This document shows, one piece after another, positions 1 through 8,908 of a stretch of DNA of 64,000 bases. The stretch is from NCBI RefSeq assembly GCF_017161265.1, contig NZ_CP031393.1:2418001-2482000 (forward strand), read 5' to 3'. A program made the position numbers and the translations under genes. Every line of letters starts with the position of its first letter. Position 1 is the first letter of the stretch. The stretch is from Treponema medium (lineage in GTDB: Bacteria; Spirochaetota; Spirochaetia; Treponematales; Treponemataceae). A model generated the notes under the pieces. The model worked only from the letters and a program-made list of their open reading frames with translations. It was not told the origin of the DNA and ran no database searches.

Positions 1-610
1 ACAAATCTTTGACGAGCGAACACCCGCGGGCGCCCATGTTATCGACGGGCTTTACCACCAGCGGGAAGCGTCCGGCAAGTTCGCCGAGCCGCCGTTCAAG
101 TGCATTAGTTACGGCTGTAGCTGCACCCGCATCACTATACCGGACATTATCTGTTGCATCTAAACGATCAGTCGGAGCTGCAGTACTTGAAGCAACTACC
201 GCCGAAGATGCAAGGTCGGCGGTGGTCATCTCAATAAAAGCGGGAGATGGTACGCCGGCTTTACGGAAACATTCACGCATCCGCACCTTGTCCGTCGCAT
301 TGAGCGCCGCTTCGAGCGTGTGCCCGCGCAAGCCGCAGGCAGCCGCAATAGCGGCAACTGCGGCGGAGAAATCCGTCGCGGCGGTAAACACTGCATCAAG
401 TCCGCCGTTCTGCTGTAAATATCGCGCATAGTCGATAAGGTGCGCGGTATCTTTTAAGTCGATACATACGAACTCATCGGCTTCCGTTGCACACACCGCG
501 GACGGATTTCCGTCGGCTGCAACGACAGTGCAGCCGAGCGCGCGGGCAGCGCGTATCGCAACACCTTGCATAAAACCTGCGCCGAGCATAAACACCCGTT
601 TTTTAGTCAT
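1..610 (-). CDS. ATP-grasp family enzyme, N-terminal part (runs off the left edge)
   Basis: About 203 residues are visible from the ATG at 610; the rest lies outside the window. The start reads MTKKRVFMLGAGFMQG, a Rossmann-like pre-ATP-grasp fold, followed by an acidic strand (VAADGNPSA) and, near residues 188-200, a PVDNMGARGCSLV segment typical of the first ATP-binding strand of ATP-grasp ligases (biotin carboxylase/CarB-like). ATP-grasp enzymes join a carboxylate to an amine or thiol through an acyl phosphate; the substrate cannot be read here. The start overlaps the stop of the preceding minus-strand gene by 8 bp, so translation is probably coupled and the enzyme probably belongs to the same glycan or modified-sugar pathway. 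A poorly conserved Ser/Thr/Ala-rich stretch around residues 135-165 looks like a linker. Confidence 0.8.
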   Translation of the reverse strand, partial: MTKKRVFMLGAGFMQGVAIRAARALGCTVVAADGNPSAVCATEADEFVCIDLKDTAHLIDYARYLQQNGGLDAVFTAATDFSAAVAAIAAACGLRGHTLEAALNATDKVRMRECFRKAGVPSPAFIEMTTADLASSAVVASSTAAPTDRLDATDNVRYSDAGAATAVTNALERRLGELAGRFPLVVKPVDNMGARGCSLVKDL

Positions 611-3317
611 CAAACGCTCCCATCTTTACCGCATAAATCTCCATACTGTCGCCAAGTTTAAAGAGCTTACTGACCAACATCAATATATTCCAGCGGAAGC
701 CGCCTTTTTTTATCTTGGCTGCATGGGGGAACCGCTCCGGATGATGCCCGATGGACACAATCTTCTTTACAGTGAAACCGTAGCGTTCCAGCTGTTTTTT
801 TGCCTGTCGCCTATCCCAGATGGTATAGTGGTCTGTCGGGCTTTGCGCAAAAAAGAGACGGCGGTTCCACCGACCGGTAACGCCCGACAGCGCAGGCGTG
901 GAAAAAGCAAAAATTCCACCTCCAATCAAAAGATCGGAAACCTTTTGTAGCACCGAATTCAAATCCTGAAAATGCTCAATAACAAACCACATTGCAACGG
1001 CAGAAAAACCGCCTGATTCAAGCGGAATACTGAGCGACTGGTTATGCTGTTCGGTAAATGTTTTTTCAACCGTAAAAGGAAACCGTGCCGGAAGTACCGG
1101 AAAAGGCGCCTGACAAGCAGGAAGCTGGAGCGTCTTACAAACATAGTGCACAGCCTCCGCCGAAATATCGGTACCGACGGGATTCCAACCGGACTCCTTT
1201 GCAGCCGCAAGGAAGGGGCCATAAGCGCAGCCCACATCGAGAATCCGCTTTGTCCCGTGATGTAGGCCTTCAAAAAGCGATTCTTCCTTGCCGCCATTAA
1301 AGACCTTCGCATAGATTGCATTAATGATCGACATCCGCCGTAAGCCCTGCCGTTTAATCGATTCAAAGTCTTCCAGATAGGTCTTACCGTACTGAGCTTG
1401 ATATTCTTCAAAAAAATACTGTTCGCCGTACTCTTTTTTTTCTGCAGCAACAAACGACGGATAGTACATCCCGCAAACAGGACAGTGCGAAACCGTTTTA
1501 TTCTCTGCCCGGCCTTCGGGAGGAAGCAAAGCCTGCTCATCGCAGAGCGGACAACGATGCGCAGTTGCTGTAGAAAGCTTCAAGATAAAATCGGCAAGAC
1601 TTTTTTCTTTTGACTGCGGCGTAACGATCGATGGAATACCGATACCAGCCTTGAACAACGCCTTAATATCCTGAGCGGACGGCATACCGGCAGGCATCGT
1701 TGAAAATCCTGCATTAAGCCCCAGTCGATAATGATAATCGGTCGGAGAAACAAGAATAACCGCACAGCCTGCGGCGAGCGCTTCAAAGGCGGTAAAACCG
1801 TAGTGTGTTACAATGATATCCCATTCGCAGAGCCTATCCCGCAGATTTTCCAAATAGGGATACACATAGAGGTTCATTTTCTGCTGAGAATACTTTTTTT
1901 CATTTGGCTCAATAACGGAAACTTCCGCACCGAGCTCGGCAAAGATATGAGCGAGTGGAAGCCCCATGTGAGCGGCATCTTCTCCGCCGCAGACAATCAA
2001 AAGTTTTGCATTTTCAATGGGAAAAAAGTATTTCCCGTTCCTTTCATATTTTTTAAAAGCGCCGTCCCGTTTCCGCTTTTGCGGCAGCGCAATAAAGCCC
2101 GTTTCGGTGAGATTTGCCCGAAGCGCTTCAACCGATTCAGGCTGATCCGTAGTATGTTTGGAGTGATCTGTAGTACGGTTCATCGCTGATTGCGAAGAAT
2201 TTGAAGCATTTAATGAATCCGGCGAAGGCTTCGGCGCCGATACGTCAGACAACTCAATGGAATGGGGTAAAGTAGGGAGAATATCGATCAGATAGTCGGC
2301 AAAAGCCCTCCCCTCGCCTCCTTCATCCAAGGCGATGACCGGCGCAATTTTTTTAAGCTGCCGCACTTCTTCCGCCTGTGTCCTAAAATTATCGAGGATA
2401 AAGACGCATGTTTGCTCAGGAATTTCATTAACAGTCTCAATATTTCCCATCTTCTTAATGATATCCTGAACGAATGGAGGCTCAGATGAAGATCGGAGAT
2501 ACAACACACAGCGTAGCTGAGGGGCAAGCTCTTGCATCAAGCTGCAGGCACGGCGGAGATGTCCCGTTCCCTGCCCTTCCCGTACCGACGGAACAAACAC
2601 GGCAATTCTACCGGCATATCGGCATGCCTGCATAACTGCGGACGAAGACGGAGGCATTGCAGTCTTTTCCCTTTGTAGATACTGCATCATCAATTCCGCA
2701 CGGTTAAAATCATCCCGCGTATCGACTGTTGTCCGCAAGTGCGGCGCATACCACCGCAATGGAGCGGTTTCTTTTACACAGATAAAGGTATCGGTATGCC
2801 GATACAGCGCGGGACCAACGTGTTCATGGTCATACGCATCATCGGTCAGCCGTTCTGCGGTAAGCAAGCTCTTCGCCTTTATAATTTCGACGCCACTGCC
2901 GTGCGGAAGACCGGTGTAGGTAAAGTAATCAGGCTCTCCCAGTTCCACAAACCGCTGAACGGAAGCTTCGGCAGCTTCAGTAAACAAAAAAGGATTGTCA
3001 CCCGTTGCGCGGATAATCGTTGTAATGGGACGGAGTGAAGTTTCAAACTGCTTAACAACCGAACAAAAACGGCCAAGCACATCGGTTTCCGAACCGCTGA
3101 TGAGGGTATAATGAAATTGCTCTGCAAGCGGTGCAAAATCAGCTGCCGATGTATAATCGCAAGCAAGGATGTACCGTTCCGCAGGAATCTCCCGCATTGC
3201 TTCAAGCGTATAGGCAAGAAGCGGTTTGCCGCAAAGGTTCAAAAGCGCTTTGTGCGGCAACCGTGAAGAATTGAGGCGTGCTTGTACAACAACGGCAACA
3301 CCTGAATAAACGCTCAT
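603..3317 (-). CDS. Three-domain protein: SpsF-like nucleotidyltransferase, PseG-like hydrolase/transferase, SAM methyltransferase
   Basis: 904 residues. Residues about 1-220 resemble the SpsF/CMP-KDO-synthetase cytidylyltransferase fold (VVVQARLNSSRLPHKAL, then GKPLLAYTLE). Residues about 230-565 resemble PseG, the UDP-sugar hydrolase of pseudaminic acid synthesis (VPSVREGQGTGHLRRA, and a later THYGFTAFEALAAGCAVI donor-site strand). Residues about 575-904 carry a four-cysteine zinc-ribbon-like motif (CPLC...CPVC) and a class I methyltransferase core (RILDVGCAYGPFL). The order suggests successive activation, trimming and methylation of a nonulosonate-like sugar; that pathway is inference. The ATG at 3317 is chosen because it forms an ATGA overlap with the upstream glycosyltransferase stop; a TTG at 3332 is also in frame. 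A Ser/Thr-rich linker lies near residues 365-395. Confidence 0.85.
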   Translation of the reverse strand: MSVYSGVAVVVQARLNSSRLPHKALLNLCGKPLLAYTLEAMREIPAERYILACDYTSAADFAPLAEQFHYTLISGSETDVLGRFCSVVKQFETSLRPITTIIRATGDNPFLFTEAAEASVQRFVELGEPDYFTYTGLPHGSGVEIIKAKSLLTAERLTDDAYDHEHVGPALYRHTDTFICVKETAPLRWYAPHLRTTVDTRDDFNRAELMMQYLQREKTAMPPSSSAVMQACRYAGRIAVFVPSVREGQGTGHLRRACSLMQELAPQLRCVLYLRSSSEPPFVQDIIKKMGNIETVNEIPEQTCVFILDNFRTQAEEVRQLKKIAPVIALDEGGEGRAFADYLIDILPTLPHSIELSDVSAPKPSPDSLNASNSSQSAMNRTTDHSKHTTDQPESVEALRANLTETGFIALPQKRKRDGAFKKYERNGKYFFPIENAKLLIVCGGEDAAHMGLPLAHIFAELGAEVSVIEPNEKKYSQQKMNLYVYPYLENLRDRLCEWDIIVTHYGFTAFEALAAGCAVILVSPTDYHYRLGLNAGFSTMPAGMPSAQDIKALFKAGIGIPSIVTPQSKEKSLADFILKLSTATAHRCPLCDEQALLPPEGRAENKTVSHCPVCGMYYPSFVAAEKKEYGEQYFFEEYQAQYGKTYLEDFESIKRQGLRRMSIINAIYAKVFNGGKEESLFEGLHHGTKRILDVGCAYGPFLAAAKESGWNPVGTDISAEAVHYVCKTLQLPACQAPFPVLPARFPFTVEKTFTEQHNQSLSIPLESGGFSAVAMWFVIEHFQDLNSVLQKVSDLLIGGGIFAFSTPALSGVTGRWNRRLFFAQSPTDHYTIWDRRQAKKQLERYGFTVKKIVSIGHHPERFPHAAKIKKGGFRWNILMLVSKLFKLGDSMEIYAVKMGAFDD

Positions 3318-4216
3318 ATAAAAGGCTCCCAATGCTCTATCAATGTACGGGCGGTGGTAATAAACCGCTTCTTATTCAATTCAGTCCATCGCCGCGCTTC
3401 AGAAAAATGCTGCCATGCATGCAGCGGGTTTAAGCCGGAGTTATGCAGATAGCTCCAGAATAATTTAAAAGGAATAGCAGCCTCTCCGCCCGTCAACTCC
3501 GGTGCAAGATTTTTAAGATAAAACTGCCGATATGAAGCATCAACGGAAATATTTTCAGGCGGCGGCTCGCCCTCATAGTGAATCCTGAACGACGTAAAGA
3601 TCCGGATCGCCTCCCCCCAGAGGTGTGCACGAAAACCGAAATCAAGGTTTTGCCAATAAGGATTCTGAATAGTATAATCAAAACCGCCGAGCTGCATACA
3701 CTTATTTCTACTATAAATTCCCATAAAATCATAGGGATAAATAGTTGCGGTCTTATTTTTGATGCAGGAAAGCTGTTCGGTCGAAAATCGATTCCCATTC
3801 AGGCTGGGAACCATTTGATTAGGTACCGCTTCACCTCGCACATTCGCCAGCACAGGCGCTGCACAAAACAAATGCTCTTGTTTAATCTTTTCAAGTACCC
3901 GCTCGGTAAAACTTCCCGGCGGAATGCGTGTATCGTTCCATAATACCATAATATATGGAGCGGACGTTTCCGCAAAGCCGAGATTAATCATCTCCCCGAC
4001 GGTGAGTTTTTCTTGCGGAAATAAAAACCGTACTTGCGGAAATTTTCCTGTGAGGCTTTCCATGTCGCCGACATCGGCACTTGACTCTATCGAAATAACA
4101 GAGGTAAATCCTTCAGCTAAGAGCTGTTCAAAAAAGAGCTGTCGATAATACTTTCTGCCGCGGTTTAACACAACAACGCAAAAATTTTCCGCCTTGTCTT
4201 GTCCCCGATACTGCAT
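3314..4216 (-). CDS. Family 2-like glycosyltransferase
   Basis: About 300 residues. It opens with a Rossmann-type strand (FCVVVLNRGRKYYRQL), followed by a nucleotide-binding-like region (FLFPQEKLTVGEMINLGF) and a DxD-like position in YIMVLWNDTRIPPGSF, as in GT-A glycosyltransferases. It probably transfers an activated sugar in the cytoplasm to a lipid or protein acceptor. The open frame extends upstream into the SPASM gene, so the ATG at 4216, 35 bp after that gene's stop, is the sensible start; no strong ribosome binding site is visible. The stop overlaps the next gene as ATGA, indicating translational coupling in the glycan operon. The family call rests on fold-like motifs, so the acceptor and donor are unknown. 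Confidence 0.7.
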   Translation of the reverse strand: MQYRGQDKAENFCVVVLNRGRKYYRQLFFEQLLAEGFTSVISIESSADVGDMESLTGKFPQVRFLFPQEKLTVGEMINLGFAETSAPYIMVLWNDTRIPPGSFTERVLEKIKQEHLFCAAPVLANVRGEAVPNQMVPSLNGNRFSTEQLSCIKNKTATIYPYDFMGIYSRNKCMQLGGFDYTIQNPYWQNLDFGFRAHLWGEAIRIFTSFRIHYEGEPPPENISVDASYRQFYLKNLAPELTGGEAAIPFKLFWSYLHNSGLNPLHAWQHFSEARRWTELNKKRFITTARTLIEHWEPFI

Positions 4217-4250
4217 ACCGCCGATAATAGTATGTGAAACCTTCCGTTCG

Positions 4251-5846
4251 TTAAAAGTTGTAGGTATAATATTCGTCACAGTGCTCACATACCCCCTTAT
4301 AGCAGGATTGTATCTGATCGGAGTAAAAACGCCGGCCGTTTTCCCAAATCGTTTCGAGCGGCATCGTAAAGGCATTGCCGAGTACAACCGAACAGCTGAC
4401 ATCTTCTTTACAGAGCGGAACGGTTCCGTCTGTGCAAATAGACAAATCCCGCTTGAGGTGCCAGCAAGGATGCCGCTTCAACGGAGAAATGTCGGCAGGG
4501 CGGCGGTCGGGAAGAATCCCGCAAAGATGATCGTATTTTTGGATAAGCGGCTTTGCTTCTCGTTTTTCCCATAGCCGGTAAAAAGGCTCCAATTCCGCTT
4601 CATTTTCATTCATACGTGTCATCTGTACCCACACCGCTTTGGGAAAAACTTTTGCTAATTGATCCGCAAAAGTTACAGCCTGCTTTAAATACCGTTCCGC
4701 ATCCTCATCGGGAAGCTGATGCACGGTGCCGTACGTTTTTGAACCTGCCGCATCGATATCGACAATCCAGTAAATCGGCAAGCGCCCGTTACTTCTCGGC
4801 GGTATATCCCTGCAAACTTGAGCGAGCCGATCAAAACACTCAAGATTAGCTGCCGTTTTTTCTACAACACCGCTCGTTTCTATCAAGACTGAAAGATTCT
4901 GATGGTTCAATATCTGCGCCACAATCGTTGCAAACTGGGGATGCAAGAGCGGTTCCCCATAGAGCGACAGCGAAATAACGGCGCTTTCGGAAAAAGCGGC
5001 AATCGCATCAATGAGCCGAGCGGCGGCTTCAAAGTCCATACAGCAAGAATCATCAAAGTTTTTAGGGAACAGATTCGGACGGTAGATGGAAGGTAAGGGA
5101 TGATAGGCGACTATCTCCATACCGTAATAGGCAGGCAGCGGCCGCAGGAATTCTTGCCGCTCGGTGATATATGCTGCATAGTTCTCCGCAGTGATACCGG
5201 TAAAATGACTGCACAAGAGCCAAGAAGCCTTGCTGTCGGCGTAAAAAGCGAGTCGCAGGTGCCGCATATCTTCGGGCGCAATCATCGTTTCCAAGTCGTA
5301 GGAGTTTATATCTTTTTTAACGGTATCAAAAAGAAAAGAGCGATTAAGCGGCACCTCTGCTGCAAAAGGCAGCGCTGCTAATATGGGTACAAGACCTGCC
5401 GAAACGATTTGCGGAAGAAGCCCCTCAGGATACCCATCCGCAAAACTGTATTCCGCCTTATAGGTACAATGCTGAGCATAGAGCTGCGCCGCACCCGCAC
5501 TGTCTAAAAAAGGGGCATCTGCCCATGCAATAAAGATATGATCTGCTTCCACTGCAAAAGGGGTAAGCGCCTTAAAAAAGGCAGCAGCGGTATCCTCTGC
5601 AACCGGAACTACCTGTACCGGCGGCAGGGTGGAAAGCTGTACATCATCGCAGTATTTTTGAATTGCAGCGCATTGCTCGGTTGCTGCGGTTATAATGGTA
5701 CCCGCATAATCGGGAAAACGGCTTGTACGCTCCAGTGCGGAAGCAAGAGCAGTACAACCGTCTTGGGTAAGCGGCCGCAGAGCATAATCGGAAATACCGT
5801 TTGCAGCCAGCACAACAAAAGATTTCATACTCTCCAATATCGGCAT
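4251..5846 (-). CDS. Spirochete SPASM-domain protein (spiro-SPASM family), radical SAM cysteines not seen
   Basis: 531 residues in three parts. The N-terminal ~220 residues resemble a nucleotidyltransferase (MKSFVVLAANGISDYALRPL; an acidic AWADAPFLDSAG). The middle (about 245-400) looks like a radical SAM barrel: it has the SLYGEPLLHP strand but the position expected for CxxxCxxC reads YRPNLFPKNF without the cysteine triad. The C-terminus (about 455-531) is a SPASM iron-sulfur domain with spaced cysteines (HPCWHL, CTDGTVPLCKEDVSC, CYKGVCEHCDEY). This architecture matches the spirochete-restricted spiro-SPASM family, of unknown function. AGGGGA lies 5 nt before the ATG at 5846; an inner ATG at 5828 also has a GGAG. 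It precedes the glycosyltransferase and probably shares its operon. Confidence 0.75.
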   Translation of the reverse strand: MPILESMKSFVVLAANGISDYALRPLTQDGCTALASALERTSRFPDYAGTIITAATEQCAAIQKYCDDVQLSTLPPVQVVPVAEDTAAAFFKALTPFAVEADHIFIAWADAPFLDSAGAAQLYAQHCTYKAEYSFADGYPEGLLPQIVSAGLVPILAALPFAAEVPLNRSFLFDTVKKDINSYDLETMIAPEDMRHLRLAFYADSKASWLLCSHFTGITAENYAAYITERQEFLRPLPAYYGMEIVAYHPLPSIYRPNLFPKNFDDSCCMDFEAAARLIDAIAAFSESAVISLSLYGEPLLHPQFATIVAQILNHQNLSVLIETSGVVEKTAANLECFDRLAQVCRDIPPRSNGRLPIYWIVDIDAAGSKTYGTVHQLPDEDAERYLKQAVTFADQLAKVFPKAVWVQMTRMNENEAELEPFYRLWEKREAKPLIQKYDHLCGILPDRRPADISPLKRHPCWHLKRDLSICTDGTVPLCKEDVSCSVVLGNAFTMPLETIWENGRRFYSDQIQSCYKGVCEHCDEYYTYNF

Positions 5847-5916
5847 AAAATCCCCTTCGGTAAACCGCAGGACATCTCCAAAGCTTCAGTTTTTAAAAGA
5901 CGCACGGGAATTCACG

Positions 5917-6924
5917 TTAGAAAGAAGTACGCGAAAGCGGTGTGCCTATCCACACACCTTCAGCGCCAAGATATTCTTTTTTTTGCCCTTCAATCAGAAA
6001 CTGCACCGATTTTACGGTCGAAAATTCCGTCGCTGTAAATACCACTTGCAAAAGCTGCGCTAAGGCACCATCAATGCCGTATTGGTTAAACTGAAATTCC
6101 TCACTCACATTGATAAATGCTACACCATCTCTGACCCATGCGGAACGGAGCTTGGTGTCGGGTGGAATAAGCGTTCGTACGCCCTGTTTTAACTCGTCTA
6201 CAGTAGGAGCGGCAAAAAGGGCTTCAAGCGCATCGCTCATCGGCGCATCGGACTTAGGAAGCAAACGGATCGCACTCTTAGGAACGAGCTTTCCATCCGC
6301 ATCTACCCGAACCCAGTATATAACCGCTTTTCTTACCGCTGCCGGTTGACTTTTATCGGTTTCGGATTTTGCCGGTGTAGTTGCATTCGGTTTCTGTGCT
6401 GATGAAGAAGTAGCCTGCGGCTGTTGTGCAGCTGTAGCGGTACTGCGCTGCGGCGCCGTCCGTTCTTCAACCGGTTTGGACGTCGTCGAACTGGGGACAG
6501 TTGTTTGCCCGCTGTTTTGTTGCGAATTAACTCGACTATTATTTTCAGACTGAGGTTTCTTGATTTGCTCATTGGTACGCGTATTGGAAGCTTCGGGCTT
6601 TTGTGATTCAGCGGACTGCTTACCACTACTTTGTTGCGGCTTAGCAGGTTCACTGTTCGTTTCTTGTTCAGGTTCTTTACTTCCGTCTCCTTTTATAGGA
6701 GTGCTATCTCCGCTCTCTTCCTTAGATTGAATTTCAGGTAGCGCTTGTGAAGATTCTTGAGGCGTTTCAACTTTATCTTTTAAGAATATGCTTCTTGCGT
6801 TCGTTTTATCTAAAACAAAAGATATTGTGTCCTTATTCAAGAAAAAAAGTACCGCAATCAATAAAATAAATACAATCCAAAAGAGACAACCGAGCGATAT
6901 TTTTCTTTTTGTACGTTTTGCCAT
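5917..6924 (-). CDS. Membrane-anchored GerMN-domain protein
   Basis: 335 residues. A basic N-terminus (MAKRTKRK) precedes one transmembrane helix at about residues 10-30 (GCLFWIVFILLIAVLFFL). Residues about 45-205 are a low-complexity Ser/Gln/Thr/Pro/Lys-rich linker. The C-terminal ~135 residues form a GerMN domain (AVIYWVRVDADGKLV...ALEALFAAPTVDELKQGVRTLIP...GVAFINVSEEF), a fold found in spore germination protein GerM and in envelope proteins of non-sporulating bacteria. The protein is probably anchored in the inner membrane with the GerMN domain in the periplasm, binding peptidoglycan or another envelope component; this is inference. It lies 70 bp upstream of the SPASM gene on the same strand and may start the cluster. 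Confidence 0.8.
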   Translation of the reverse strand: MAKRTKRKISLGCLFWIVFILLIAVLFFLNKDTISFVLDKTNARSIFLKDKVETPQESSQALPEIQSKEESGDSTPIKGDGSKEPEQETNSEPAKPQQSSGKQSAESQKPEASNTRTNEQIKKPQSENNSRVNSQQNSGQTTVPSSTTSKPVEERTAPQRSTATAAQQPQATSSSAQKPNATTPAKSETDKSQPAAVRKAVIYWVRVDADGKLVPKSAIRLLPKSDAPMSDALEALFAAPTVDELKQGVRTLIPPDTKLRSAWVRDGVAFINVSEEFQFNQYGIDGALAQLLQVVFTATEFSTVKSVQFLIEGQKKEYLGAEGVWIGTPLSRTSF

Positions 6925-7044
6925 AGATAAGCATCATACGATACTTTATAGACCGTATGCAAGTAGGTAAAAGCAAGACACACAGTTTCGACAATTCTCT
7001 GATAAACGATTGAGCATAACAGGTATTCAACCGAAAATAAAAGT

Positions 7045-7725
7045 ATGAGAGTGCTTTTATATGATCAAAATCTGCAAAGAAATAAAAGTCTCCACCGGTA
7101 TCTCGAAGATGCCAACATACAAGTTTCGGCTGCGTATTGTTTAAAAGATTTTCTTTCCAAGTTCAAAAGTCCGTCACTTAAAATTTTACTCATCGAACAC
7201 AGTAGAATACAGCACTATAATATCGACATTGAGGAATTACTTGACAAACTCGGATTAACATTTACCGTGATCGACTATAGCGAAACCGAAACTACCTTTG
7301 ATTTTACCGTTCATTACCTATCGGAATATTACTACTTTCCATTTACAACCGAAAAAGATAAAGAATTGATTAAAAAAGTTAAAAAGAAGCTTCGAAAGTA
7401 TAAAAAACAAAAAGAAAAATATACATCTCAAACGGAACATCAAGTTTTCAATGCTTATTCCGCCAATGCAAATAGTGTCAATCGAGTAATGGAACATTTC
7501 TCGAAGAAACAAAAACAACTGATTACAAGATTATTAGAAAAGAAAGACGGAATAAGCGTAGAAGAAATTATTGAATTATTAAATGCAAAAACGGTTAAAA
7601 ACAGCCAAAATTATGCGCAAACGCACATCTATCGGCTTAGAAATAAGCTCAACCGCCTACTCGGAGATGAATACATCATTTCATACAAAGATCACACATA
7701 CCAACTGCTCTGTATTCATAAATGA
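7045..7725 (+). CDS. Response-regulator-like protein with winged-helix DNA-binding domain
   Basis: 226 residues. The N-terminal ~115 residues (MRVLLYDQNLQRNKSLHRYLEDANIQVS) have the pattern of a receiver domain, but the acidic pocket and phospho-acceptor positions are degenerate (LLIEHSRIQ in place of the usual LLD strand), so phosphorylation is doubtful. A very Lys-rich helix at about 110-135 links to a C-terminal winged-helix domain (about 155-226: NYAQTHIYRLRNKLNRL, then YIISYKDHTYQL) of the OmpR/PhoB trans_reg_C type. It is probably an orphan DNA-binding regulator. It is transcribed divergently from the GerMN gene and ends at a hairpin shared with cheY. No partner kinase is nearby. Confidence 0.7.
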   Translation: MRVLLYDQNLQRNKSLHRYLEDANIQVSAAYCLKDFLSKFKSPSLKILLIEHSRIQHYNIDIEELLDKLGLTFTVIDYSETETTFDFTVHYLSEYYYFPFTTEKDKELIKKVKKKLRKYKKQKEKYTSQTEHQVFNAYSANANSVNRVMEHFSKKQKQLITRLLEKKDGISVEEIIELLNAKTVKNSQNYAQTHIYRLRNKLNRLLGDEYIISYKDHTYQLLCIHK

Positions 7726-7772
7726 CAGCTGTTGTCAGTAACCACCCCCCTGCCGAGGGCATCTGCAAAAAT

Positions 7773-7814
7773 CATATCTTACCGCAGATTATATATTTTC
7801 TACGGTAAGATATG
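7773..7814. terminator. Bidirectional hairpin between the regulator gene and cheY
   Basis: A perfect 12-bp inverted repeat (CATATCTTACCG at 7773-7784, CGGTAAGATATG at 7803-7814) encloses an AT-rich 18-nt loop, midway between two convergent stop codons. It lacks long T-runs, but its position fits a shared transcription terminator. Confidence 0.6.
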
Positions 7815-7823
7815 GAATCTTCG

Positions 7824-8261
7824 TTATTTCGCTAAAACAGCAGCGATACGTTCAAGAACCTTTTTGCGATCGAGCGGTTTTACAATATAGTTTTTTGCTC
7901 CAAGCAGCAGGGATTTCTTTACCAACTCTTCTTTTCCGAGCGCGCTGATCATAACAACCTTTGCATTTTTATCAAAAGCCATTATCTGTTCAAGAGCCGT
8001 AATACCATCCATTTTTGGCATCGTGATATCCATTGTAACAAGGTCGACATTCGGACACAACTCTTTGTATTTTTCAACACCTTCAAATCCGTCAACAGCA
8101 GTTGCAATAACCTCATAGCCTTCACTGGTTAAAATCTGACCGATCTGTTTAGAAACGAAAATAGAATCATCCACCACCAGGACTTTATAAGCTGAACCAT
8201 CAGCTCTTACGCCACCCGGGGCACGTTCGTTAATAGACGGAAAATCTTGTTTAGAAATCAT
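7824..8261 (-). CDS. cheY: Chemotaxis response regulator CheY
   Basis: 145 residues. After a ~25-residue N-terminal extension, a receiver domain starts at YKVLVVDDS. It has the acidic pair (DD), the phospho-acceptor aspartate in LVTMDITMPKMDG, the conserved Ser of MISALG and the Lys of VKPLD. Phospho-CheY binds the flagellar switch and changes rotation. It is the last gene of the che operon (cheA-cheW-cheX-cheY on the minus strand), the order known from T. denticola and T. pallidum. It follows cheX after a 14-bp gap, with an AGGAG-type site before the ATG. Because cheA is interrupted in this genome, the supply of phosphoryl groups to CheY may be reduced. Confidence 0.95.
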   Translation of the reverse strand: MISKQDFPSINERAPGGVRADGSAYKVLVVDDSIFVSKQIGQILTSEGYEVIATAVDGFEGVEKYKELCPNVDLVTMDITMPKMDGITALEQIMAFDKNAKVVMISALGKEELVKKSLLLGAKNYIVKPLDRKKVLERIAAVLAK

Positions 8262-8275
8262 AGCCTACTCTCCTC

Positions 8276-8740
8276 TTATGCTCTGTCGCGAATAGCAACG
8301 TTTATTTCAACTTTACCCTGCGCCGTTTCCATCGGTACGATCAATGCTTCAATATCACTGCTCGATATTGACATATTATCACCGGTGAAAAGAGCTGGCG
8401 GGGTTAAATCGAATTTAAACCCAAGATCATGCAGCTTCGTTACTGCTTGTGCGGTAATGAGGTTTGCAAGTTCCGTGATCGTTGCACGCCCCAATTCATC
8501 AAATTCGGTGAACTCTTCCTGATTCATCGTCGATGCAATCTTTAATGCCGTTTCCGGTGTCATATCAAAAATAACACGGCCTTCAACATCACCGGCCAAA
8601 CCTACAATTGCCGCAACACCCATTACAGGCATACAAGTAGATTTCAAATACAAGTCACCGCGTTTAACTTCACCGCCGAGCACTTGCACTAAGATATTAT
8701 AGGCAGCTTCGCTAAACGGATTGATATACTCTACACGCAT
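8276..8740 (-). CDS. cheX: CheY-P phosphatase CheX
   Basis: 154 residues from the ATG at 8740, which follows a strong GGAAGGAGA; a TTG one codon earlier is less likely. The family dephosphorylates CheY-P using a conserved Glu and Asn on a helix; here the ELGRATITELANLI segment carries the ExxN pair. A second helix-strand half (AIVGLAGDVEGRVIFDMTPETALKIAS) matches the CheC/CheX/FliY fold. It is the third gene of the chemotaxis operon, between the CheW-CheR fusion and cheY. Spirochetes use CheX in place of CheZ to end the signal. Confidence 0.93.
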   Translation of the reverse strand: MRVEYINPFSEAAYNILVQVLGGEVKRGDLYLKSTCMPVMGVAAIVGLAGDVEGRVIFDMTPETALKIASTMNQEEFTEFDELGRATITELANLITAQAVTKLHDLGFKFDLTPPALFTGDNMSISSSDIEALIVPMETAQGKVEINVAIRDRA

Positions 8741-8826
8741 CAAAATCTCCTTCCGAAAAAAATTAAACGAACAATAACATCCGTTACGGTACGAGGTCCG
8801 TTTTCAGTTTTATACAAACTGTGCAT

Positions 8827-8898
8827 GACAGCCGTTATAAAACGGCTACCAGCCCTCTCTTTATCAATAACTGAAAATCTTTGTCGATTTTCAGTTAT
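8827..8898 (-). other. Intra-operon hairpins between cheW and cheX
   Basis: The 168-bp gap holds a GCCGTT/AACGGC hairpin (about 8831-8846) and a perfect 13-bp stem (ATAACTGAAAATC at 8867-8879, GATTTTCAGTTAT at 8886-8898, 6-nt loop). No gene is seen. The hairpins could attenuate transcription or stabilise the 3' end of cheA-cheW mRNA; they resemble other hairpins in gaps of this window. Confidence 0.55.
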
Positions 8899-8908
8899 CC
8901 GCTACAAG

